This document shows, one piece after another, positions 1-9,600 of a DNA stretch of 25,501 nt. The notes under the pieces are model-generated. The model searched no databases, was not told where the DNA came from, and was given only the letters and a program-made list of their open reading frames with translations. This DNA comes from Acrasis kona (Eukaryota; Heterolobosea; Eutetramitea; Acrasida; Acrasidae): the NCBI GenBank assembly GCA_026419775.2, contig JAOPGA020000076.1, positions 1-25,501 of the forward strand, in the 5' to 3' direction. A program made the position numbers and the translations under genes. How positions within the stretch are numbered: the stretch's first letter is position 1; every line of letters begins with the position of its first letter.

Positions 1-1211
1 GAAAAAATTTTCCAACATACTCCTCAACGGCTTTATATCCCTGAAGATGATGTTCCACTCCTTTTGTCAACACTCTACTTTTTGAGTCAATACGGAATAT
101 ACAAAATCTATCAACACCCGCCGCAATGTAGCTTAGGTCATCAGTTATACGATTTCCGAACCCATATTTTATTGGATTGTGATCTGCAAACAAACTGGTT
201 ATACATTGCAACATTGCTATTTTAAAAGTTTCTGGTCTCCGTATAATGACTTCTCTGCAAAGTGCGTTTATAATTCTTTAAAAGGTTATGATAATGTTTT
301 AAATTTTTTCTTACGTGTTGGGAGCTGTTATAATTGGACCGGCTGGCATTCCAGAGTTATTTTGGTTTATTCTTTCAATGTATTGCTTCGTCGCATTAAA
401 CATGTCGATGGACCGTGCTGTCATATAAATGATGCGATAACCTTTGTTGTGTATGTTATTGAACAGCGAGACGATACCATCGTGTGTGTAGTCCACTCCG
501 ATAATGTTGCAAAGTATACCTCTAATGTCACTCTTAGTTATGGTTCCATCGATGTCAGAAACAACTAGATTGTCCGTATAGCTCCATATGTGTAGACTTG
601 TACTGACAGTTTCTTCCTGAGTTATAAATGTTACATCTACTATCTCTTTTTGTTCCAATTCTAGTCTTATTTGCTCCGACCAAACAGATGGTGGCATCGT
701 GTGTTCGTAATTATATGTTTCGCTCTGTAAAGTTGTTGGTTTCATATTATTGATAACTACTTACCTCAACAGAATCCAGCAGCTTTTGCTTCCAGTTTTT
801 GTCCTCATCTTTAAATGTTGTAGCGTAAGGGTCTTTTGTAAAAGATGTTGGCGACTCCGCTGGAGAGAATAGGTCGTCGCAGGGTGATAGTGGAGTGACT
901 GGAGATTGAGGTTTTATCGCCAAATTTTTTCCTAATACTGGTGCATCACATCCATTCTTTATGAAGCAGGCATATTGAAATCCTTTTTGGACTACGAACT
1001 TATATTCAGAATTATTTATCAGAGTCTTCCCATTGATGGCGACGGTTACTTCGTGTGTGTCTATTGCCTTCTTAGATAGGTGTAGTATCAATGGTGACAT
1101 TTTGAAAGACCCGTCACGCTGTCTAACTGCTATGATATCGATAGCAGACATGCTGTATTTCCTAGTGTACGTACGTTTCCAAAAAGTTGATTGTTTTAGA
1201 CTTCTCAACAT
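1..1211 (-). CDS. Lipin / phosphatidate phosphatase (3' end outside window)
   Basis: Mg2+-dependent phosphatidate phosphatase, converting phosphatidate to diacylglycerol for membrane and storage lipid synthesis. Three exons: 1211-765, 724-315, 275-1 (continues off the edge). The introns are 40 and 39 nt (GTAAGT..CAG, GTAAGA..AAG), with phases that join cleanly. N-lip domain at about residues 22-90 (SAIDIIAVRQRDGSFKMSP). A linker of only about 60 residues leads to the C-lip domain, with the HAD catalytic motif DIDGT at about 206-210 followed by ITKSD, then MTAR. Exon 3 carries LCREVIIRRPETFK and GFGNR, both typical of the family. The acceptor at 276/275 was chosen over one 18 nt downstream because it restores the family's ALxREVI motif. 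Animal and fungal lipins have several hundred linker residues that are absent here. The start at 1211 gives a short basic helix before N-lip; Met21 is an alternative start. Confidence 0.93.
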
Positions 1212-1702
1212 AAATTCTCCTTTGATGCCAGGGTGGACTTTTTAGATGTTCACTGTTCTACAAAAGTTAATTTTAAAATATTTTGACAGTAAAAGGAAAT
1301 GGGCACGGGAAAATTGATAAAAGACATCAGATACAGTACTTTTATTCGTACCACATTTAAACTACAAACACCTTTTCCTGCTGAAACGTTTGAGGCCTCA
1401 TTAAAAAAGGGTCGGTTTTGTTCTTTTTATTCCACAAAATGGACATGTCTATCTTTGAGCGCATTTAACAAACAGCCATCAATCTGCGATGCTATCTAAA
1501 ACGTTGTGGAAAAGGGCTGTTCGGGAAACTAATAATTCCAATCTTGATAACCACTTTCACGACAATTGATCCAAAAGGATCTTTATGTATAGATTATCAA
1601 CAGTACTTGCTGTTTGGCACATAAATTAGCAGCCAATAGTTGAGTAAGCTCATTGATGATTCATTCTATTAAAGCAACTCGCTTCCTCATAATTATGTTG
1701 GG
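1212..1702. other. Intergenic region between divergent lipin and monooxygenase genes
   Basis: No convincing gene. A 66-codon ORF on + (1299-1499) has no recognisable motif and is probably chance. The region should hold the lipin promoter near 1212. Confidence 0.6.
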
Positions 1703-1729
1703 TTTTGTAAGCTTATTTTACTTACAAAA
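1703..1729. repeat. Perfect 9-bp inverted repeat upstream of the monooxygenase
   Basis: TTTTGTAAG (1703-1711) and CTTACAAAA (1721-1729) are exact reverse complements separated by 9 nt. They lie about 97 bp upstream of the start codon at 1826 and just before the CCGAC repeats. This could be a dyad factor site or a hairpin; function is inferred only from position. Confidence 0.7.
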
Positions 1730-1735
1730 TGCGAC

Positions 1736-1776
1736 CCGACCAAATCCGACTAAACCCGACTCACCTGTGTATAAAT
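1736..1776 (+). promoter_or_regulatory. Promoter: three CCGAC boxes at 10-bp spacing plus TATA box
   Basis: CCGAC occurs at 1736-1740, 1746-1750 and 1756-1760, exactly one helical turn apart, each followed by a short A-rich spacer. A TATA-like GTATAAAT follows at 1769-1776, 50 bp before the ATG at 1826. This is the layout of an activator array above a core promoter. That these are binding sites is inferred from the regular spacing. Confidence 0.6.
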
Positions 1777-1825
1777 TCCAATAATCAGACAGATTTTCAT
1801 ATCAACAAAAGCACTCTAATCAATT

Positions 1826-3358
1826 ATGAATATTGAACAGAACCAAACAGTATATGATGTAATAGTCTCTGGTGCTGGTCCAGTTGGTCTTTTTCTCGCT
1901 TGTGAACTTGCATTAGGCAAATGCTCCGTCTTAATATTGGAAAAAGCTGAAGAACCCCACTCTTATTTAAAGAAACTTCCCTTCGGTTTGAGAGGGGTTT
2001 CCTTATCTGCTATTGACGCACTAAAGCGTCGTGGATTGATGGAGCAACTCAAAGTACCTCAACAATTAAAATTAAACTTTGGTCAAAGTAAAACACCAAA
2101 TCCTGAAGTGCGTCGTAAAGCAGGAGGGCACTTTGCTTTTATTTCCTTCTTCCAAGATCTCATTGACTTCTCTGAATCGAAGTACCGCTTACCCAATGGC
2201 ACCGAAACCAATTTGCTTTCAGAATTACAAGAATTAGAAGAGGTTTTTTCTCGTCGCGCAGAAGAGTTGGGCATTGTAATTAAACGAGGATTTGGAACCA
2301 CTGATGTACAACAAAACAACGATCTAGTTACCATACAAGCCAACGATCAAACTTTCCAAGGAAAATATCTTGTAGGGTGTGATGGAGGTCATAGTGCCGT
2401 TAGAAAACTATGTGGATTCGAATTCCCTGGCACAGAGCCAGAGTTTACTGGTTACAGTGCTCTAGTAGAATATGAGGATCCAGAGAAGCTCAGTTTAGGT
2501 AAAATTGAAACAAATAACGGGATGTATCTCCAACCAAGTCCTGGCCATTTGATCTTTCCAGATTTTGACAATGGAGCTTACCACAATAAACCAATTTCTC
2601 AAGAGCGCCTTCAAGAGGTACTACGTCGGGTATCTGACAGTGACGTAACCATCAAAGTGATGCACAGGGTGAGTACATGGACAGACAGAGCAAGGCAAGT
2701 CACTTCTTACCGTAAGGGAAGAGTTTTATTAGCTGGAGATGCAGCTCACATTCATGCACCTTTGGGAGGTCAAGGACTAAATCTCGGCTTAGGCGATGCT
2801 ATGAATCTGGGTTGGAAATTAGCAGCAGCTGTACATGGAAGAGCACCAGAGGGATTATTAGATAGCTATCACGAAGAACGTCACTTAATTGGAGCCAACG
2901 TCCTGGAGTGGTCTAGAGCTCAAGTAGCAATTATGAAACCATGTCCACACGCCAGAGCTCTAAGGTCAGTGATAACTGATTTAATAAATACAAAGAATGG
3001 AGCTACTTATATGGCCTCCAGAATAAGTGGTGTGAATTTACATTATAACCTTGGAGATGCTCATCCTTTAATCGGATACAGTGCCCCTGATTTTGAACTG
3101 GAGGATGGCACAAAAATTCATTCGCAGATGCGTGATGCACAAACAATCTTACTTGACTTCAGAGGATGTGATACACTGAAAAACTTGGAGAATGAGTACG
3201 GACAGATGAGATATGTATTTAGTCATGCTAAAGATGAACTGGGGTTGGGTGCTTTGTTAATACGACCTGATGGATTTGTTGCTTGGGCGTGTAACGGTGA
3301 ACCTGATGAGCAGGAAGTCAGAAAGGCCTTAGATAAGTTCTTAATTAAAAACACTTAA
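1826..3358 (+). CDS. FAD-dependent aromatic monooxygenase (PHBH-like)
   Basis: A 510-aa flavoprotein monooxygenase of the FAD_binding_3 (PF01494) class, related to bacterial phenol and polyketide hydroxylases. It should hydroxylate an aromatic substrate using NAD(P)H and O2; the substrate cannot be told. Rossmann GAGPVG is at residues 16-21, ending in Glu39 for the FAD ribose. The DG motif (CDGGHSAVR) is near Asp186 and the GD motif (AGDAAHIHAPLGGQG) near Asp305. The C-terminal portion from about 421 (PDFELEDG) resembles the thioredoxin-like domain of this subfamily but has no CxxC pair. There are no introns, although most neighbours have them, and the gene looks bacterial; recent horizontal acquisition is possible but unproven. 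The ATG follows a TATA box and CCGAC array. Confidence 0.92.
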   Translation: MNIEQNQTVYDVIVSGAGPVGLFLACELALGKCSVLILEKAEEPHSYLKKLPFGLRGVSLSAIDALKRRGLMEQLKVPQQLKLNFGQSKTPNPEVRRKAGGHFAFISFFQDLIDFSESKYRLPNGTETNLLSELQELEEVFSRRAEELGIVIKRGFGTTDVQQNNDLVTIQANDQTFQGKYLVGCDGGHSAVRKLCGFEFPGTEPEFTGYSALVEYEDPEKLSLGKIETNNGMYLQPSPGHLIFPDFDNGAYHNKPISQERLQEVLRRVSDSDVTIKVMHRVSTWTDRARQVTSYRKGRVLLAGDAAHIHAPLGGQGLNLGLGDAMNLGWKLAAAVHGRAPEGLLDSYHEERHLIGANVLEWSRAQVAIMKPCPHARALRSVITDLINTKNGATYMASRISGVNLHYNLGDAHPLIGYSAPDFELEDGTKIHSQMRDAQTILLDFRGCDTLKNLENEYGQMRYVFSHAKDELGLGALLIRPDGFVAWACNGEPDEQEVRKALDKFLIKNT

Positions 3359-3620
3359 TAATTATTATGACTTGTTTGTATTTTGTCGGTGGTCCTGGGC
3401 TTTGTATTGGCGTCTTTGACTTGTGAATATCGTATAGTATAAACTTCGAACGAGGTTTTTGTTGGGTTCATTTAAAAAATGTATATTGTAGTATGGAGTG
3501 TGACGAATATGTTGTTACTAATTTGATTATTATTCGTGGATTCAACTCCTGGGATATGTTGAGAATCCCGTCAAATCGCCACGTGCTGCATTTCGTCATC
3601 AAACATATGTATTTTACAAT
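3359..3620. other. Intergenic region with no gene recognised
   Basis: AT-rich spacer between two tandem intronless genes. The 60-codon ORF at 3493-3675 overlaps the next start in another frame and shows no motif. Confidence 0.6.
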
Positions 3621-3640
3621 CGGAGTAGACTCATACTCCG
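3621..3640. promoter_or_regulatory. CGGAGTA-N6-TACTCCG palindrome just upstream of the fusion gene
   Basis: Perfect 7-bp arms (3621-3627 and 3634-3640) end 27 bp before the ATG at 3668. The CGG...CCG everted ends recall sites of dimeric zinc-cluster factors, but a 5'UTR hairpin is equally possible. The position close to the start codon suggests control of this gene. Confidence 0.5.
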
Positions 3641-3667
3641 CGTTTCAGCCTTGTGCGTCAAAATTCA

Positions 3668-6508
3668 ATGAATGACACCAATGATATTAGTAATAGTGTT
3701 AGTATAGTAATAACACTTGGGTTGGACAAAAGATCTATGGGTGCTCAAATTTTAGCACCCACTGGCTGTCCACCAGAACAAACTTCATGTTGGGACGAAT
3801 ACATGCACATAGGAAAGCAAGAGTCACAAAGACTACTCGGTCCCGATTTTTGCTCTGGCCCCCTACTCGGATTCACAAATTGGTTTAGGGCATTACCCAA
3901 AGACTACATAAATATAATTCACGTGAGAGCGAACGAAAAAGTGAGACTCGTTTTAAATATTGATGATGAAGTCGAAAATCACAGCAATGAAAAATACGTC
4001 AACATTGAAGGATTGAACCCATTCGTTCATACGAGCCTTAAGCAGGACCTTAGCGACATCATTTCAAATAAAAGCGATTGTGCCGAGGTGAAGATTGCTG
4101 TGATTGGGTTGTGGACGGAGAGTACCCTCATGTTCCTATTATACGAACTTCATACACGGTTTCGGTATTCTGAGGCTTGCAAAGGGAAGGTTTTAAAACT
4201 TTGTACATGTAGTTCCTTGACCGCATCTAAAAGTCGTGTTCAGCATTACAATGCATTGTCTCAAATTCAACAAATGATCGATGTAAAGTTACATGATTCT
4301 GTTTCAGACATGCAAGAGTTTTTGGTACCAAGATGGTGGCATAAAGTTAAACCTGTCGTACATGATGAACTTAACCAACTCTTTGACCGTGTGCCGTATG
4401 ATTTCTTAACATCAAATAAACTACTCAATTTGAGCGAAGAAGACCAAGCAAACATGAGCGATGTAGACAAACAAATCTTATATTATTTATACAGGGATAG
4501 CAGTCAGATATTTTTTCGCAAAATGGCTGGCGGGTATTCGGGCTCTTGGGTGTTCCGCGTTACATCAAAGGATTCCATGAACCATCAACAAGCAGCATCT
4601 ATTTTAAAAATAGGATCAAGAAGCAGTATTACAAAGGAGAGAGTTAGTTTTGAGCAGGTGGAAGACATTTTAGGTTTAAGCGCTCCACATATTCGTGACT
4701 GGTGTGAATGCAAGGATCGTGCGGGAATAAAATTTGCATATGCTTCCATGGCAGCCGACGACAGTTTGGAAACTGCGGACACACCCTCGTTCAGAAAACT
4801 ATACAAGTCATCCATAGATGGATCCATTCAACCCATCTCTTCGCAAAGACCCAAAGAAATCCTTTACAAGACCTTTAATAACGTACTAGGAAGATTCTAC
4901 AAAGCAGCCGTTTCAGAAAAAATTAATTTATTTGATGCATACGAATTTGATGGAAAGGGGTGGTCACATCATACTGGTGGTTCGGACACGCCGCATGTGG
5001 TTGAAGGTCGCGTTTTGGAACTTATGGGTCACAACAACAACACTTTACATTTTCCATCGATAGGAAACATGCCCAACGTCACATCGTTCCTTACAGAAAT
5101 GTTACCTGAAGTCAAACAATCATACTTATCAAGAGGACAACATTACGTGTCCTACGTTCATGGAGACCTTAATGGAGGAAACATACTTGTGGACGTTAAT
5201 GACAATGTTTGGCTGATTGATTACGAATACACATGTCGCACACACGCACTAAAGGACATTTTAAAGATTGAAACTGATATTTTATACGAATACACTCCTT
5301 GTGAGGATAACATTGACTTTCAAGATGGATGCAAGATCATTACCTATTTGAGCCGTGTGCAGGATTTGGGCAAGCCTCTCCCAGAACAAATTCCAGACCT
5401 ACAAAGACCCCATTGGAGAGTTGCTTGGGAATGTATCGTACTGTTGCGATCTCTCACATCAAAAATCATTCGTGAACGACGATCTCCATTTCAATCAGAC
5501 ATTGTATTGTTACGGTATGCATTGCATATGATGAGTTTGTCGTTGTCCATCAATCAGAGAAAACTAGCTCTATGTGGTGCTTGTGTTTGGGCCGATCGCA
5601 TCAAATCTCGTTACCTCCGAAACGTTCAATATCACGTGGATTGGATCCCTCTAAATATTTATTCACAACCAAGCAGTCATCCAAATTGTCAACTAGGTAT
5701 TACATTGTTACCAGGTAGACCGGATCGGGGCGGAGATTTGGACGGAGAATTAAAAATATTATCCAATCTTGGCGTCCGGAATATTTTATGTATGAGCACT
5801 GCTGCTGAGCTGGAGAGCATTGGAGATGACATTAGAGTGAAATGTAATGATCATATGATTGAACTAAAAATATATTCCGTGGCAAGTCAATGTACGGCAA
5901 CTGTTAGTCGCACCAAGTGGTTGTGTGAATGGATTTTAGATAAAATTGAAAATAAAAAACAAAGTGTTTGTATTGTTAGTGCGAGTGGGTTAGGTCGTTG
6001 TGGTACTCTGGCTGCTTGTGTGTTGTTGATCCGAAACGGATTCCGTATGGATCCGGAACAAGCTATTGAAATTGTAATCCGATCCAGAGGTGAGAGAGCC
6101 ATTGATGAGAGACAAGCAGAGTTTGTGAGACAATTCCACACGGAAATGAGGAATTGGCGTCTATCGAATTTTGTTAATCGCAGAGGAAGCAGTAATTATC
6201 CAATACATGCACTGGAAAATGCTATTGTAAACATGACTGCTGATGATGACAAGGTATTAGATAAAGAAGATTTGGTTTCTGGTGTGTCAGATGCAATGTG
6301 TGATCTTGCCCACAAATTGAACGACTACAAGCTGAGGGAGGAGCCGGTGTTGATTGATGAGATGATAACTCCAAATACCATGAGGAGAAGGAGTTCTTCA
6401 TGTTCACACCTCGAAGGGTTTATAAAGATGAATCATAATAAGGAACTGTTTCAGGTACGGTCAAATAATGATTTGTATCTTCCTTTTGTAGACGAAGATG
6501 AAGAATAA
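3668..6508 (+). CDS. Three-domain protein: isochorismatase-like, APH/TCAD9-like kinase fold, CDKN3-like pseudophosphatase
   Basis: A 946-aa intronless ORF; the ATG at 3668 is preferred over an in-frame GTG at 3653. Domain 1 (about 8-225) resembles isochorismatase-like cysteine hydrolases (IGLWTES...LYELHTRFR, SSLTASKSRVQHY), but the usual acidic residue in strand 1 aligns with Gly18 and the Cys position with Thr153. Domain 2 (about 280-640) has a kinase fold of aminoglycoside-phosphotransferase type: GGYSGS 288-293, ILKI with Lys314, HGDLNGGNIL with Asp500 and Asn505, LIDYEYT with Asp518. Its ATP-site residues are intact. Domain 3 (about 670-845) matches CDKN3-type phosphatases (LPGRPDRGG, GLGRCGTLAAC), but the P-loop Cys is Ser771 (SASGLGR, Arg777 kept) and the general-acid loop reads VAS at 738-740. 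The acidic tail carries RRRSSS. Domain 2 may belong to ternary-complex-associated domain 9 of bacterial conflict systems; that label rests on memory of the motif. The role is unknown, possibly sensing or signalling. Confidence 0.85.
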   Translation: MNDTNDISNSVSIVITLGLDKRSMGAQILAPTGCPPEQTSCWDEYMHIGKQESQRLLGPDFCSGPLLGFTNWFRALPKDYINIIHVRANEKVRLVLNIDDEVENHSNEKYVNIEGLNPFVHTSLKQDLSDIISNKSDCAEVKIAVIGLWTESTLMFLLYELHTRFRYSEACKGKVLKLCTCSSLTASKSRVQHYNALSQIQQMIDVKLHDSVSDMQEFLVPRWWHKVKPVVHDELNQLFDRVPYDFLTSNKLLNLSEEDQANMSDVDKQILYYLYRDSSQIFFRKMAGGYSGSWVFRVTSKDSMNHQQAASILKIGSRSSITKERVSFEQVEDILGLSAPHIRDWCECKDRAGIKFAYASMAADDSLETADTPSFRKLYKSSIDGSIQPISSQRPKEILYKTFNNVLGRFYKAAVSEKINLFDAYEFDGKGWSHHTGGSDTPHVVEGRVLELMGHNNNTLHFPSIGNMPNVTSFLTEMLPEVKQSYLSRGQHYVSYVHGDLNGGNILVDVNDNVWLIDYEYTCRTHALKDILKIETDILYEYTPCEDNIDFQDGCKIITYLSRVQDLGKPLPEQIPDLQRPHWRVAWECIVLLRSLTSKIIRERRSPFQSDIVLLRYALHMMSLSLSINQRKLALCGACVWADRIKSRYLRNVQYHVDWIPLNIYSQPSSHPNCQLGITLLPGRPDRGGDLDGELKILSNLGVRNILCMSTAAELESIGDDIRVKCNDHMIELKIYSVASQCTATVSRTKWLCEWILDKIENKKQSVCIVSASGLGRCGTLAACVLLIRNGFRMDPEQAIEIVIRSRGERAIDERQAEFVRQFHTEMRNWRLSNFVNRRGSSNYPIHALENAIVNMTADDDKVLDKEDLVSGVSDAMCDLAHKLNDYKLREEPVLIDEMITPNTMRRRSSSCSHLEGFIKMNHNKELFQVRSNNDLYLPFVDEDEE

Positions 6509-6554
6509 AAATGGCTTGACAAAATTTTGTTCATTGTTACCGATTTAAAAGCGC

Positions 6555-6586
6555 TTTGCGGGTTCTCGAAATCGAAACCCGGCAAA
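6555..6586. repeat. GC-rich imperfect stem-loop before the P4-ATPase
   Basis: TTTGCGGGTT (6555-6564) pairs with AACCCGGCAAA (6576-6586) with one bulged base; the loop contains TCGAAATCGA. It sits in the 118-bp gap between the stop at 6508 and the start at 6627. It may act in 3' processing of the upstream gene or as an upstream element of the flippase gene. Confidence 0.5.
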
Positions 6587-6626
6587 TTTAAAACCCTGAG
6601 TTGACAAGACATCACCATTCATTGCA

Positions 6627-9600
6627 ATGGTTAAAAGATCAAAAGAGCAAGACCTCGAGCAGGAGCTTTTATCTACAGAAGAGATCAAAGTATCTCAGTT
6701 AGAGGTTGAGGAAGATGCTCGTAATATTTATATAAACGATCGAGCAGCAAACCTTGCGAGTAAATTCAAAAATAATTCCATCTCGACGAGCAAGTATTAC
6801 GCCTTGTTTTTTATTCCTCAAAATCTATTGTACCAGTTCTGTAGAGTGGCGAACTTGTACTTTTTGTTATTGAGCATTCTACAAGTATGTTCACATCTTT
6901 TTATGCATACTAATAGTAACAGTTTATTCCCGGTCTATCACCAACTGGTAGAGTAACAACCATCTTTCCACTTTCCGTGATTCTTATGATTAACATGGCA
7001 AAGGAGTTGTATGAGGACCTAGTACGTTTTTATTCATCTACTTCATAACACAATCAGAAAAGGAGGGCTGGGGATCAAGTTCATAATAATAGACCTGTAA
7101 AAATCCTTATTGGCGGAGAGTTCGAAACATTGAAGTGGAAGGATGTAAAAGTAGGAGATATTGTCATGGTTGAAAATAATCAATTATTTCCTTGTGACCT
7201 TGTTGCGCTATCCACAAGTGAACCACTTGGTCAGTGTTTTGTTGAAACTTGTAACCTGGACGGTGAGACAAATTTGAAAATAAAGCAGGTCAAGCCAGAA
7301 ACCAATCATTTAGACGATGCTGACAAGGCATCTTCATTCTTTGGCTCCATCCAGTGTGAGCAACCAAATAATAGATTATACAAGTTTGAGGCCAGATTGA
7401 ATTCCGAAGACTTGACATTACCTCTTGATCCTGATCAACTCTTGTTGAGTGGTTGCACACTTAAGAATACAAAATGGATTATTGGAGTGTCGATATACAC
7501 TGGACATGAGACCAAGTTGATGAAGAACAGAAACGAAACGCCAAACAAAATTAGCAAAGTAGAGTTAGCAACTAACCTACTAATTCTACTCTTGTTGCTT
7601 GTGCAGGCTTTAATGTGCTTAGGATGCGCTATTGGTGCTTTAGTGTGGAACGTATGTTGAACAGTACTTTTAATCGTTTAACTTCTCCAAGTTGACTTAT
7701 AGATCATCCATTTGGTACATTGATTTTAACAAGTTCAAAGACGACAAGTCGTTAGCAAACGAAACCATTCGTAACTTTTTCACATTTTTGATTCTTTATG
7801 GCTCTCTCATTCCCATCTCACTATATGCATCATTGGAGGTTGCAAAAGCAATTCAAGGATTTTTCATCTCTCAAGACTTGCACTTGTTTTACCCCGTTAA
7901 TGATACACCTGCTACAGTCCGTTCATCGTGAGTCAATAATTTACACCTTTTTTTACATGTATTTCTTAGGAGTTTGAATGAAGACCTTGGACAAATACAA
8001 TTCGTATTCTCAGACAAGACAGGAACACTTACATGTAACAAGATGGACTTTATGAAGTTTAGCGTTAGTAGCATTGCATATGGAACAGGACACACCGAAA
8101 TTGCCAGATCAGCAGCCAGAAGAGAAAAAAGAGAGCTCATAGAAGATCGACCAACTCACGTTGCCTACAATGTATGTTCCAATGCAAAAAATGATTCTAA
8201 CTATAACAGAGCTACTGTAATTTCTACGATGAAAGAATTAACAATGGAGCGTGGGAGAACCAACCAAACAAGGAATCACTTTGTAAATTCTTCATACTGC
8301 TTGCTGTTTGCCACACAGTCATTCCGGATGTTGACGTCACTACAGGTCAAATCATTTACCAAGCAAGCAGTCCAGATGAAAATGCACTCGTCAAGGCAGC
8401 AAAACTTTTAGGTGTTGAATTCATCGTAAGTACATTTTCACACGTACGCTAATCATTCAACAGGAAAAAACAATTGATCAAATGGTCATCAAGATCAAGG
8501 AAAAAAAGTTTACTTTTAGAATCTTGGCCGTATTAGAATTCAACAGCGATCGCAAACGTCAGTCCGTACTAGTCAGAGACGAACAAGATCGCATCATCCT
8601 CATGACCAAAGGAGCCGACATGATGCTATTCCCACTTTTAAAACAAAAAGTAACATTCAACCCAACCACTCACTAACAGTCGACATTACAGATTGATTCC
8701 CAAACAGTCGCACAATTGGAACAATTCGCAAGCGATGGGTTACGAACGTTAATTTGTGCACAAAGAATCGTTTCGGAACAATTCTATCACGAATGGATCG
8801 ACATTTTCAATCAAGCCAAATGTTCATTATACGATCGAGAAGAACGCGTCAGTTCAGCCTGCGAACAAATCGAAACCGATTTGGAATTTGTGGGAGTCAC
8901 CGCCATCGAAGATCAATTACAAGATGGAGTTCCCGATTGCATTTCCGAATTAGCAAAAGCAGGAATCAAAGTATGGGTGTTGACCGGAGATAAACAAGAA
9001 ACAGCAATCAACATTGGATTTGCATGTGATTTGCTCAACGACAACATGGCATTACTAATCGTCGATCAACATGAAGAATCGAAAATCAAATCCAATCTGA
9101 CCCATTTACGATCCATCGCCAACGCAGCCGTACATTCGCCGGAACAAGGAGAGCTGGGACTGGTCATCAACGGCGATATATTGGCCACGGTGATGCAGAA
9201 TGAAATTCTCAAAAACATGTTTTTGGAATTGGGAATCATGTGCCGATCTGTAATTTGTTGTCGCGCATCTCCAAAACAAAAAGCAGACGTGGTGTCGTTG
9301 GTCAAGAACAATCTACATGCCATGACGTTGGCCATAGGAGATGGCGCCAACGACGTCAGCATGATTCAAGCGGCGCACATCGGAGTGGGCATCAGCGGCG
9401 AAGAGGGACTACAGGCGGCCAATGCCAGCGACTATTGCATCGCTCAATTTCGTTTTTTGAAACGATTGTTGTTGGTGCACGGGCGATGGAATTATAGGAG
9501 AATGAGTAAATTAGTCTTGTATTGTTTTTACAAACAATTTGTCCTCACTACCACTCAATTCTTGTTTAATTTTGTAAATGGTTTTACTGGAACCAGCGTG

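Noticed and set aside
179-568. 129-codon + ORF opposite lipin
   Set aside because: Antisense shadow of lipin exons 2 and 3, which carry clear family motifs, and it lacks an ATG at its start.
1299-1499. 66-codon + ORF in the lipin-monooxygenase spacer
   Set aside because: No family, splice or promoter support; composition unlike the neighbouring genes.
3653-3667. GTG start extending the 946-aa protein by five residues
   Set aside because: Nuclear eukaryotic genes use ATG; an in-frame ATG follows at 3668.
3493-3675. 60-codon + ORF before the fusion gene
   Set aside because: No motif, overlaps the real start in another frame and includes the promoter dyad.
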